DNA of 64,000 nucleotides from Marinobacter bryozoorum. Its GTDB lineage: Bacteria; Pseudomonadota; Gammaproteobacteria; Pseudomonadales; Oleiphilaceae. The DNA lies in contig NZ_JAKZAH010000015.1 of assembly GCF_023156245.1 (NCBI RefSeq), positions 1-64,000 on the forward strand. The letters run 5' to 3'. The notes under the pieces were generated by a model. It did not search any database, was not told the origin of the DNA, and was given only the letters and a program-made list of their open reading frames with translations. The position numbers and the translations under genes are program-made. This document shows, one piece after another, positions 17,910-25,713 of the stretch. How positions within the stretch are numbered: the stretch's first letter is position 1; each line of letters starts with the position of its first letter.

Positions 17910-18533
17910 TTATGCCCGGTCCCGGAAGTTGACTCCGGGGCGTAGCAGTCCTCTCAGAATGACATCCACCAGCGCTGGTGTCTGCTCCGCCAGGTTCCAG
18001 CGTTGGGGTGCTTTCAGCCATTCGAAGTAAATACCGGCGAAATAGGTGTGTATCGACATGGCCGCCAGCTTCGGGGTGACCCCCTCAGCGAGGTCGTGCC
18101 GGACCGGCTCGGCGCTGAAGTAGTCTGTCAGTTGCTCGACGGCTTTTCCGGACAGCTGGTCCTGGGCGGCCAGGCCGGTGTCGGACTCCGTGCGCAGGAA
18201 CAGGATTGAAAACACCCGGAAGTGGTGTTCACTGGTGGCCAGCTGCCGCAGCGAGTCGATACAGATTGCCCGCAGGGCGGTAATGTCCCGTTGTTGCTCC
18301 AGTAAGTCCTCGAGGCGTGCGCTCATGGGGTTGCTGACCCGGCCGAGCATGGCCTCGAACAGGTCCTGTTTGTTGCGGAAATGCCAGTAGATGGCGCCGC
18401 GGGTAACGCCGGCGGCGCCGGCAATCTGCTCCAGCGATGTGCAGCTAACCCCTTTTTCAAAGAAGAGCTGTTCTGCCGCATCGAGGATGGCCTCCCGGGT
18501 GGCTTCAGCTTCCGCCTTGGTTTTTCTGGCCAT
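17910..18533 (-). CDS. acrR: TetR family repressor, AcrR/TtgR-like
   Basis: 207-residue regulator. The helix-turn-helix (~12-58) reads ATREAILDAAEQLFFEKGVS, then LEQIAGAAGVTRGAIYWHFRNK, the classic AcrR/TtgR/MexR-partner type. The C-terminal ~145 residues are the drug-binding, dimerising domain. It is divergent from the RND pump genes at 18680-22974, with 146 bp between, and that gap holds an AcrR-type operator. Expected to repress the pump and itself until a hydrophobic ligand binds. Confidence 0.88.
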   Translation of the reverse strand: MARKTKAEAEATREAILDAAEQLFFEKGVSCTSLEQIAGAAGVTRGAIYWHFRNKQDLFEAMLGRVSNPMSARLEDLLEQQRDITALRAICIDSLRQLATSEHHFRVFSILFLRTESDTGLAAQDQLSGKAVEQLTDYFSAEPVRHDLAEGVTPKLAAMSIHTYFAGIYFEWLKAPQRWNLAEQTPALVDVILRGLLRPGVNFRDRA

Positions 18534-18613
18534 GGTGGTCCTGGGTGGTAACGAATGTGGGCCACCGGATCAAGGCGGCAGGGCCGGGCCATTGTAGCCA
18601 GTTTTTCGTTGCA

Positions 18614-18637
18614 TACATACAACCATGAATGTATTTT
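18614..18637. promoter_or_regulatory. AcrR-type operator
   Basis: TACATACA-ACCA-TGAATGTA followed by TTTT aligns over 24 bp with the E. coli AcrR site in the acrAB promoter, which has TACATACA and TGAATGTA half-sites. Only the spacer and the outer right end differ. It lies 43 bp before acrA and about 80 bp before the divergent regulator. Confidence 0.75.
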
Positions 18638-18679
18638 TGTCTGCCTTGCCTTTTCTCAAAAAATGACGGGAGTCCCTCC

Positions 18680-19852
18680 ATGCTGTCTCGAAACCGGTCA
18701 AGGTCTGCTTTCACTGGCGTGTTGATCGTTATTACAGCGATGCTGCTGGCAGCCTGCAGTAATAACGATGAAGCGCAGTCGTCTCAGGAAGGGCCGGGAG
18801 GGCAGCAGCCGCCACCGCAGGTTCGTGTTGAAACTGCAGAGCCCACCCGTGTGGAGGTGAAAGAAGAGTACGCCGGCCGTGCCAGGGGCGCCCGTGAAGT
18901 TGAAGTGCGGGCCCGTACCCAGGGTATCCTGGAAGAGCGCCTCTACAATGAAGGTGAGCTGGTCGAGGAAGGTGACGCCCTGTTCCGCATTGACCGGGCC
19001 CCGGCGGCGGCGGCCGTTCAGGGTGCCGAAGCCAGGTTGCAGGTGGCTCGTGCTGAGCTGAGCCAGGCCCAGCGGGAATGGAACCGTATCTCCTCCCTCT
19101 ATGACCGGGGAGCAATCAGTGAGCGGGACCGCGATTCGGCCCGGTCTACGCTGGAGCTGGCACGGGCGAACGTGGCGGTGGCAGACGCAGGCCTGTCCCA
19201 GGCCCAGCTCGACCTGGATTACACTGAAGTGACCGCGCCGGTGTCCGGTGCCACCAGCCTGGAAGATCTACCCGAGGGCAGCCTGATCCAGCAGGGAACC
19301 TTGCTGACCACCATTGTTCAGCACGATCCGATTCACGTTCGGTTCGCACTCCCGGAGAATGACGCGACCATCCAGCGCCGGGCGCGGGAGGCGATGGCGG
19401 CTTCCGGAAATGGTGACGATACCTTGTCTGCAGTGCTGATTACGGTGGATGGCGAGGCCTACCAGCACGAAGGGACCGTGGACTTTACGGCCAGCACCCT
19501 GGACCCGCGTACCGGCACGGTCATGGCACGGGCAGTGTTTCCCAACAAGGAATACCACATCGTACCGGGGCAGTTTGTAAGGGTGCGAATCCAGCTGCAA
19601 ACCCTTGAAGGTGCCTTTACCGTGCCGGAGAGTGCTGTCGGTCAGGGGCCGGAAGGTGCCCGTGTGTTCGTGGTTGGTGAAGATAACAAGGTAGTCAGTC
19701 GCTACATCACGCTGGGCCCGGTGGTTGATGGCCTGCAGGTCATCACGGAGGGGCTGCAGGCTGGTGACCAGGTTGTCACCAGTGGCATGGTAGCGCTGCG
19801 GGATGGCATTGAAGTCGAGGTGGCCGGGTCCGAACCGGAAGGAGCCGAGTAA
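18680..19852 (+). CDS. acrA: RND efflux periplasmic adaptor lipoprotein
   Basis: 390-residue membrane fusion protein linking the inner-membrane pump to an outer-membrane channel. A signal peptide with lipobox LLAAC is cleaved before Cys26, giving a lipid anchor. Then come the lipoyl half-motifs (VEVRARTQGILEERLYNEGE), an alpha-hairpin (~95-165) and the beta-barrel and membrane-proximal domains (VPGQFVRVRIQL). The start at 18680 has GGGAG seven bases upstream. Its stop overlaps the acrB start by one base (TAATG). No TolC-type channel gene follows, so a channel encoded elsewhere is probably used. Confidence 0.92.
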   Translation: MLSRNRSRSAFTGVLIVITAMLLAACSNNDEAQSSQEGPGGQQPPPQVRVETAEPTRVEVKEEYAGRARGAREVEVRARTQGILEERLYNEGELVEEGDALFRIDRAPAAAAVQGAEARLQVARAELSQAQREWNRISSLYDRGAISERDRDSARSTLELARANVAVADAGLSQAQLDLDYTEVTAPVSGATSLEDLPEGSLIQQGTLLTTIVQHDPIHVRFALPENDATIQRRAREAMAASGNGDDTLSAVLITVDGEAYQHEGTVDFTASTLDPRTGTVMARAVFPNKEYHIVPGQFVRVRIQLQTLEGAFTVPESAVGQGPEGARVFVVGEDNKVVSRYITLGPVVDGLQVITEGLQAGDQVVTSGMVALRDGIEVEVAGSEPEGAE

Positions 19853-22800
19853 TGCTGCGCACCTTTATCGACCGGCCCATCTTTGCGTCGGTTATCTCCA
19901 TTGTCATTCTTCTCGGCGGCACTATCTCCCTGTTTGGCCTGCCTGTTGAGCAGTACCCCAATGTAGTGCCACCCCAGGTGGTGGTGGATGGTCGTTATTC
20001 GGGGGCCAGTGCTGAAGTGATCTCTGACGCAGTGGTGGCACCGCTGGAGCAGCAGATCAACGGCGTGGACGACATGATCTACCTGGAGTCCAACGCCACG
20101 GACTCCGGGAGCTTCCGCATTACCGTCTCCTTCGAGATTGGTACCGACCCGGACCAGGCCACCATCAACGTCAATAACCGGGTTCAGCAGGCCACTGCCA
20201 GCCTGCCCCAGGCGGTAAGGGATCTGGGGGTTACCGTGGAGGCCCGCTCCACATCGATCTTGATGGTGCTGGCGATGTCATCGCCAGACAGCAGCATGGA
20301 CGTGGTGGAAATCTCCAACTACGCCCTGCTGAACGTACTGGACGAGCTGGTGCGGGTTCCCGGGGTAGGTAACGCTTCCCTGTTCGGTGCCCAGGACTAC
20401 TCCATGCGTATCTGGCTGCGGCCCGACAAGCTGGCCCAGTATGAACTGACCCCTGCCGACGTGGCCGGGGCCATTCGTTCACAGAACGCACAATTCGCTG
20501 CTGGCCGTATCGGTGCGGAGCCGGCGCCGCAGGGCCAGGCCTTTACCTACAGTGTGTCGGTGCCCGGACGCCTGGAAAGCACGGAAGAGTTCGGTAACAT
20601 CATCCTGCGCAGCGATGAGGATGGCGCCAGCCTGCGGCTCGAGGATGTGGCCCGTATTGAACTGGGGGCACAGAACTACGACTTCGACGCCACCTTCAAC
20701 GGTGAGCCCACGGTGCCGGTTGGGGTTTACCTGCAGCCCGGCGCCAACGCGCTGGATGCTGCGGAAGCCGTGCGCGAAGCCATGGATGACATCAGCAGTC
20801 GCTTCCCCGAGGGGCTGTCCTACAGCGTGCCCTATGACACCACCCGATTTATCGACATCTCCATCCAGGAGGTGATCAGCACGTTTATCGTGGCGGTGCT
20901 CCTGGTGGTCGTGGTTACCTTCCTGTTCCTCCAGCACTTCCGGGCCACCCTGATCCCGCTGGTGGCTATTCCGGTCTCGTTGATCGGCACCTTCGCCGGC
21001 ATGCAGGCCCTGGGCTTTTCGGTGAACCTGCTCACCCTGTTCGGACTGATACTGGCCATCGGGGTGGTGGTGGATAACGCCATCATCATCATGGAGAACG
21101 CCGAGCGGCTGATGAAGGAAGAAAACATGTCGTCCTACCATGCCTCGGTGGAAACCGTGAAGCAGGTGTCCGGAGCCGTGGTGGCATCGACCCTGGTACT
21201 GGTGGCGGTGTTTGCCCCTGTGGCGTTCCTCGGAGGGCTCAGTGGCGAACTCTACCGACAATTTGCCATTACCATCGCCGTATCCGTGGTCATTTCGGGC
21301 GTGGTTGCACTGACGCTTACCCCGGCCATGTGCGCCATGCTGCTCGGCGGTCAGCCGAAAAAGCAGATGATCCTGTTCCGCTGGTTCGACAAGGGATTCG
21401 ATGTCATTACCAGTGGCTTTGTAAAGGTTGTGGATTTCCTGCTCCGGCACGTGGTGCTGGGGGTGTTCCTGTTTGTGGCCATGCTGGCGGGCACGGTATT
21501 CCTGTTGAACAACATGGCGTCCGGCCTGGTGCCCAAGGAAGACCAGGGCTTCGTGCTGGTGGCCCCATCACTGCCGGCGGCTTCCTCGCTGAGTCGCACC
21601 GCCGACATGCGGGACGACCTGGTCAGCCAGATGATGGAAGTCCCGGAGATCGCCAACGCCGTGGCATTCGCCGGTTATGACATTATCGCGAGCGCGCTGC
21701 GTACCAATGCAGGGGTGTCATTCGTCACCCTCGAAGACTGGTCCGAACGGGAAGGGCCTGGGCAGAGTGCCGATGCCGTGGCCGGCAAGATCATGGGTAT
21801 CGGTGCCGGTATGCCGGATGCCCGGGTGATGGCCTTTACACCACCCCCCATTCAGGGCCTCTCGACCACGGGTGGCGTGGAAGGCTATGTACAGGTGCGG
21901 GGTGGCCGGACCACCGCCGAGCTCAAGGCCATCGCCGACCAGTTTGCCCAGGCAGCCAATCAGCGCCCGGAACTACAGAACGTGCGGGTGACACTGGATA
22001 CCGGTATTCCCAAGTACGAGGCCTCCGTCGACCGGGAAAAGTCCCAGGCTGCGGGTGTGCCCGTGGACCAGGTCTTCACCACCATGCAGAGCACCTTTGG
22101 CTCGCTGTACGTGAACGACTTTACCCTGCTTGGCCGAAACTGGCAGGTAAACCTGCAGTCGGAAGGTGAGTTCCGCAGCCACCCGGAGGATCTGCGTCGG
22201 GTTTTCGTGCGATCCCAGTATGGCGAGATGATCCCGGTGAGCTCACTGGTTGACCTGGAGCGCAGTGCCGGGGCGGATATCCTCAATCGCTTTAACCTGT
22301 ACCCCTCGGCCAAGCTGCTGGCGGAGCCTGGCCCCGGTTTCACGACCGGGGATGCGCTCCAGGCGCTGGTCGCCGTTGGCGACGATGTGTTTGATCGCAA
22401 TACCCAGCTGGGCTGGACCGGCGAGGCCTATCAGCTGCAGGCCGGCGCGGACACCGGTATGATCGCCTTCGGCCTTGGTTTGCTGCTGGTGTTCCTGATC
22501 CTGTCAGCCCAGTACGAGCGTTGGGGACTGCCCCTGGCTGTGGCGACGGCAGTACCTTTCGGTGTCTTCGGCGCGGCGGCCGCCTCCCTGTTGCGGGGCT
22601 TTCCCAATGACATCTACTTCCAGGTGGGGCTGCTGGTACTGATCGGCCTGGCGGCCAAGAACGCCATCCTGATCGTGGAATTCGCCGCCCAGAACCGCCG
22701 TGCTGGCATGAGCAGCACGGAAGCAGCCAGCGAGGCGGCCCGCCAGCGTTTCCGGGCCATCATGATGACAGCGTTGACGTTTATCGTGGGTTCCATGCCG

Positions 22801-22974
22801 CTGGCCTTCAGTACGGGTGCTGGCGCTGCCAGTCGACAGGAAATCGGTACCGTGGTCGTCGGCGGCATGATCGTGGCCAGTACACTGGCGCTGTTCTTCG
22901 TACCGCTTTTCTTCAAGCTGATTGAAGACTTTGGTGACTGGCGACAGAGTCGCAAACGATCCGCTGCCAGCTGA
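19852..22974 (+). CDS. acrB: RND multidrug efflux pump (HAE-1 family)
   Basis: 1040-residue inner-membrane proton/drug antiporter. The N-terminus FIDRPIFASVISIVILLGG, twelve predicted helices in the 1+5 / 1+5 layout, and two large periplasmic loops match the HAE-1 family. In TM4 the proton-relay pair reads VVVDNAIIIMEN, so the position after Asp408 is Asn409 where AcrB has a second Asp. In TM10 the relay Lys is kept (GLAAKNAILIVEF). It forms a two-gene operon with acrA. Probable substrates are hydrophobic drugs, solvents or bile-like compounds. Confidence 0.93.
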   Translation: MLRTFIDRPIFASVISIVILLGGTISLFGLPVEQYPNVVPPQVVVDGRYSGASAEVISDAVVAPLEQQINGVDDMIYLESNATDSGSFRITVSFEIGTDPDQATINVNNRVQQATASLPQAVRDLGVTVEARSTSILMVLAMSSPDSSMDVVEISNYALLNVLDELVRVPGVGNASLFGAQDYSMRIWLRPDKLAQYELTPADVAGAIRSQNAQFAAGRIGAEPAPQGQAFTYSVSVPGRLESTEEFGNIILRSDEDGASLRLEDVARIELGAQNYDFDATFNGEPTVPVGVYLQPGANALDAAEAVREAMDDISSRFPEGLSYSVPYDTTRFIDISIQEVISTFIVAVLLVVVVTFLFLQHFRATLIPLVAIPVSLIGTFAGMQALGFSVNLLTLFGLILAIGVVVDNAIIIMENAERLMKEENMSSYHASVETVKQVSGAVVASTLVLVAVFAPVAFLGGLSGELYRQFAITIAVSVVISGVVALTLTPAMCAMLLGGQPKKQMILFRWFDKGFDVITSGFVKVVDFLLRHVVLGVFLFVAMLAGTVFLLNNMASGLVPKEDQGFVLVAPSLPAASSLSRTADMRDDLVSQMMEVPEIANAVAFAGYDIIASALRTNAGVSFVTLEDWSEREGPGQSADAVAGKIMGIGAGMPDARVMAFTPPPIQGLSTTGGVEGYVQVRGGRTTAELKAIADQFAQAANQRPELQNVRVTLDTGIPKYEASVDREKSQAAGVPVDQVFTTMQSTFGSLYVNDFTLLGRNWQVNLQSEGEFRSHPEDLRRVFVRSQYGEMIPVSSLVDLERSAGADILNRFNLYPSAKLLAEPGPGFTTGDALQALVAVGDDVFDRNTQLGWTGEAYQLQAGADTGMIAFGLGLLLVFLILSAQYERWGLPLAVATAVPFGVFGAAAASLLRGFPNDIYFQVGLLVLIGLAAKNAILIVEFAAQNRRAGMSSTEAASEAARQRFRAIMMTALTFIVGSMPLAFSTGAGAASRQEIGTVVVGGMIVASTLALFFVPLFFKLIEDFGDWRQSRKRSAAS

Positions 22975-22980
22975 GTCCAG

Positions 22981-23010
22981 ACAAAGCCCGGTTCGCCGGG
23001 CTTTGTTCTG
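22981..23010 (+). terminator. terminator of the acrAB operon
   Basis: A perfect 11-bp stem ACAAAGCCCGG / CCGGGCTTTGT with a TTCG tetraloop lies 6 bp after the pump stop. The T-tract is short (CTTTGTTCTG) but the stem is very stable. Confidence 0.8.
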
Positions 23011-23081
23011 TCCGGGGTATTGATCCACTGTGTTAATCTTCGAGTAGATTCAGGTACGGAACTCGCGGGATAAAGAAACTC

Positions 23082-24425
23082 ATGTATCAAAGAGATCAAT
23101 TGCTGGCACTGCTTGAGGATGCCCGGCAGCGCACCCTGGCACTGGTGGACACGCTCGGGGACGACCAGTTGCAAGTGCCCTGGCACCCCGGAGTTAACCC
23201 GCCGCTATGGGAAATGGGGCATTCGGCCTTTTTCTACGAAGTCTTCGTGCTGAGCCTACTCGACGGCACGCCAAGCTATGATCCCGCCATGGACGACCTC
23301 TGGGATTCCTTCCATATTGATCACCGGGATCGCTGGAATCGCGACTACTTCCCGGGTCGGGAGAAGACCCGGGAATACATGCTCACCATCTACGACCGGA
23401 TTGCCCGCCGTATCCGGGAGCAGCCCCTGGACGACCGGGCCCGGTACCTCTACCGCTATGCCATCTATCACCAGCACATGCACATCGAGTCCATGACCTG
23501 GTGTCGGCAGACCGTCGGCTATCCGGCGCCCCCCGGTGTTGTCGTTGATCAGGAGTTTTCCGCAACAAGGAAACAGCCGCTGGGCGATGCTGAGATTCCC
23601 GCCGGAACCTGGCTGATCGGCATGCCGGGAGATTCCCCGGATTACGCCGGCGATGACTTTGCCTTCGATGGAGAAAAGCCGCGCCATACCGTCGAGCTGG
23701 AGGCCTTCCGCATTGCCCGGGCGCCGGTCAGCAATGGCGAGTTCCTGGCCTTCGTGGAAGACGGCGGATACCGTCGCCCCGAACTCTGGTCCTTCGGCGG
23801 GCGCAAGTGGCTGCAAACCGAAACCGACGTTGCCCTGGTTCACGGCGAGCGGGAGCCGGTTATGCGAGCGCCAACACATCCCCTTTACTGGCGCCTGCAT
23901 GGCGGTGACTGGCAGGAGCGCCTGTTCGACCAGTGGCGTCCCCTGGAACCCGATGCCCCGGTAGTCCATATCTCATACTGGGAAGCAGAGGCCTGGTGTA
24001 ACTGGGCCGGCCGCCGGTTGCCCACCGAAGCCGAGTGGGAAGTAGCCGCCCTGGGCAACCGCCCCGGTGAGCCCTTCCGCCGCTTTCCATGGGGCAATGA
24101 GCCGCCCACCCCGGAACGGGCCGATATGGATGCCACCAGCATGGCACAGCAGCCGGTCAGCGCACTGCCGGCAGGGGAAAGCCCTTTCGGGTGCCGCCAG
24201 ATGGTCGGCACCTGCTGGGAGTGGACCAGCGACCAGTTCCTTCCCTACGATGGCTTCAAGGTCGACATGTATCCGTTCATGTCGACTCTCCAGTTCGGAG
24301 ATCACAAGGTCACCAAAGGCGGGGGCTGCGCCACTTCGTCGGTCCTGATCCGGGGAACCTATCGGCAGGCATACCTGCCGCAGCGCAATGACGTCTACAC
24401 TGGGTTCAGGACCTGCGCCCTGTAA
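23082..24425 (+). CDS. EgtB-like non-haem iron sulfoxide synthase
   Basis: 447 residues. The N-terminal DinB-like bundle carries the iron-binding set H47 (PLWEMGHSAFF) and HX3HXE at 130-136 (YHQHMHIESMTW), equivalent in spacing to the three His of ergothioneine synthase EgtB. Residues ~175-447 are a formylglycine-generating-enzyme (FGE-sulfatase) fold: PVSNGEFLAFVEDGGY, then ISYWEAEAWCNWAGRRLPTE and a GNVWEW-like segment MVGTCWEWTSDQF. EgtB and OvoA couple a thiol to histidine or its betaine using O2. The closest class is EgtB-related, but the neighbour is OvoA-like, so the true substrate is open. It lies 23 bp upstream of the methyltransferase. No SenB/SelD-type genes adjoin. Confidence 0.82.
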   Translation: MYQRDQLLALLEDARQRTLALVDTLGDDQLQVPWHPGVNPPLWEMGHSAFFYEVFVLSLLDGTPSYDPAMDDLWDSFHIDHRDRWNRDYFPGREKTREYMLTIYDRIARRIREQPLDDRARYLYRYAIYHQHMHIESMTWCRQTVGYPAPPGVVVDQEFSATRKQPLGDAEIPAGTWLIGMPGDSPDYAGDDFAFDGEKPRHTVELEAFRIARAPVSNGEFLAFVEDGGYRRPELWSFGGRKWLQTETDVALVHGEREPVMRAPTHPLYWRLHGGDWQERLFDQWRPLEPDAPVVHISYWEAEAWCNWAGRRLPTEAEWEVAALGNRPGEPFRRFPWGNEPPTPERADMDATSMAQQPVSALPAGESPFGCRQMVGTCWEWTSDQFLPYDGFKVDMYPFMSTLQFGDHKVTKGGGCATSSVLIRGTYRQAYLPQRNDVYTGFRTCAL

Positions 24426-24448
24426 TCGGACCACCCCGGAGAGCGACC

Positions 24449-25192
24449 ATGAATGTATATGAAACGGATGAACTGCTGGGCCAGTACCTGGCGTTCCATT
24501 ACGGCGACAGCTACTTCGGTGTCGGCAACTACCCCGCCCGCTGCGCCAGTATCTGCCTGGAGCATATGGCAGGGAAGGAGAAGAAACGGGCGCTGGACCT
24601 TGGCTGTGCCGTGGGGCGAACCAGCTTCGAACTGGCAAGGGCATTTGACGAGGTAGTGGCGTTGGATCTCTCCAACCGCTTTATCGAAGCTGCCAATACC
24701 CTGAAGCGGGATGGCGAGATCGATTATTTCCTGCGGGAGCAGGGGGAACTGGGCCATCAGGCAACGGCCTCGCTGGCCAGTCACCAACTGGCAAACCGGG
24801 CCGATCACGTCAGGTTCGAGGTGGCGGATGCCTGTAACCTGGGCCCGGAGCATGGGTGCTACGACCTGGTGTTCGCCGGCAACCTGATCGACCGCCTGCA
24901 GGATCCCGGGGCCTTCCTTTCGGGTGTCCACAAGCTGCTGAACGATAACGGCGTACTGGTGATCAGCTCACCCTATACGTTGATGCAGGAATTCACCCCG
25001 AGAGAAAAGTGGATAGGTGGTTTCAAGCGCCACGGTGCGCCGTTCACCGTACTGGACGGCATGAAGGATATACTGGCGCCGCACTTTGACCTGCTCGGCG
25101 AACCGGTGGACGTGCCCTTCGTCATCCGCGAGACGGCCCGCAAGTATCAGCACACCATTGCCGAGCTGACGGCCTGGCAGCGGAACGGTTAG
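24449..25192 (+). CDS. putative 4-mercaptohistidine N-methyltransferase (OvoA C-terminal-like)
   Basis: 247-residue SAM-dependent methyltransferase. The start MNVYETDELLGQYLAFHYGD, motif I ALDLGCAVGRTSFELA (~49-64), and the ends FTPREKWIGGFKRHGAP and FVIRETARKYQHTIAEL match what I know of the C-terminal methyltransferase domain of OvoA. That domain N-methylates 5-thiohistidine to make ovothiol A. Here it is a separate polypeptide, 23 bp after the EgtB-like synthase and with the upstream sequence CCGGAGAGCGACC as ribosome site. The most economical reading is a split thiohistidine pathway. The C-S lyase step (OvoB-like) is not encoded nearby. Confidence 0.82.
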   Translation: MNVYETDELLGQYLAFHYGDSYFGVGNYPARCASICLEHMAGKEKKRALDLGCAVGRTSFELARAFDEVVALDLSNRFIEAANTLKRDGEIDYFLREQGELGHQATASLASHQLANRADHVRFEVADACNLGPEHGCYDLVFAGNLIDRLQDPGAFLSGVHKLLNDNGVLVISSPYTLMQEFTPREKWIGGFKRHGAPFTVLDGMKDILAPHFDLLGEPVDVPFVIRETARKYQHTIAELTAWQRNG

Positions 25193-25271
25193 AGTATTAT
25201 TTCGGGACTTGAGGAAGTATTTATCGCTTGCGGTAGGCGTTGCTTCAGGGTCTGAGGCTTCTGTGCAATGC

Positions 25272-25376
25272 TTCGGGGCTGGGGTGCTTTCTCCGCTGCA
25301 ATTCACGACCCATCCCTGGGCCGACCTTGCACCGCGCCATCCATGGCGCTGCTGCGAAAGCACCCCCAGCCCCGAA
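25272..25376 (+). repeat. structured hairpin repeat, copy 1
   Basis: Outer arms TTCGGGGCTGGGGTGCTTTC (25272-25291) and its complement at 25356-25376 pair over ~20 bp with one bulged base. They enclose a ~64-bp core: CCGCTGCAATTCACG, a small hairpin CCCA-TCCC-TGGG, CCGACCTTGCACC, and the palindrome GCGCCATCCATGGCGC. Copy 2 has the same core in inverse orientation. Confidence 0.85.
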
Positions 25377-25495
25377 ACATCCGTACAAATGAGTTGCCCT
25401 CAAGCTCAAGCATGCAACATTAGCTACGCTTGGTGTCTAACGGGCGGGTATTCTGTTGTCTTTGCTGCGGTAACTGGGAATTCACACGGGGATGT

Positions 25496-25588
25496 GGTGG
25501 GGGACCTTTTGGAGCAGCGCCATGGATGGCGCGGTGCAAGGTCGGTACAGGACGTACCGTGAATTGCAGCGGAAAAAGGTCCCCCACC
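25496..25588 (-). repeat. structured hairpin repeat, copy 2 (inverted)
   Basis: Outer arms GGTGGGGGACCTTTT (25496-25510) and AAAAGGTCCCCCACC (25574-25588) pair perfectly. Read on the minus strand the core again gives CCGCTGCAATTCACG, a small hairpin GTAC-GTCCT-GTAC, CCGACCTTGCACC and GCGCCATCCATGGCGC. Stems differ from copy 1 on both sides yet still pair, while the unpaired core is nearly identical. Confidence 0.85.
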
Positions 25589-25589
25589 G

Positions 25590-25713
25590 CAGCCCCAGGC
25601 ACCCAAACGTAACCGCCTATAAACTAAGGATCAGCCCGAGGCACCCAATACCAACCGCCCACAATAACCAGTCAGCCCCAGGTACCCAAGCCAAACCACC
25701 CGAAGCAATCAGG
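25590..25713 (+). repeat. three imperfect direct repeats of ~42 bp
   Basis: Units start at 25590, 25632 and 25673, each beginning CAGCCC(C/G)AGG(C/T)ACCCAA and continuing with a C/A-rich segment containing AACC(G/A)CC. The spacing is 42 and 41 bp. The third unit overlaps the hemY stop codon at 25709-25711. Confidence 0.7.

Larger units (their letters stand above)
25193..25708. other. gene-free segment with inverted hairpin repeats
   Basis: 516 bp between the methyltransferase and hemY without a convincing gene. It holds two inverted copies of a structured repeat (25272-25376 and 25496-25588) and three direct copies of a ~42-bp unit (25590-25713). The last of these runs over the hemY stop codon. 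Short open frames exist in every direction but all are made of repeat sequence. No clear terminator with a T-tract was seen, although the hairpins could serve as one. Confidence 0.8.

Noticed and set aside
23082..24425. Naming the EgtB-like protein SenA (selenoneine synthase)
   Set aside because: SenA works with SenB and a selenophosphate synthetase; neither is in the neighbourhood and the adjacent gene is an OvoA-type methyltransferase.
25590..25713. CRISPR array
   Set aside because: Only three imperfect copies with no conserved spacer length, no leader and no cas genes.
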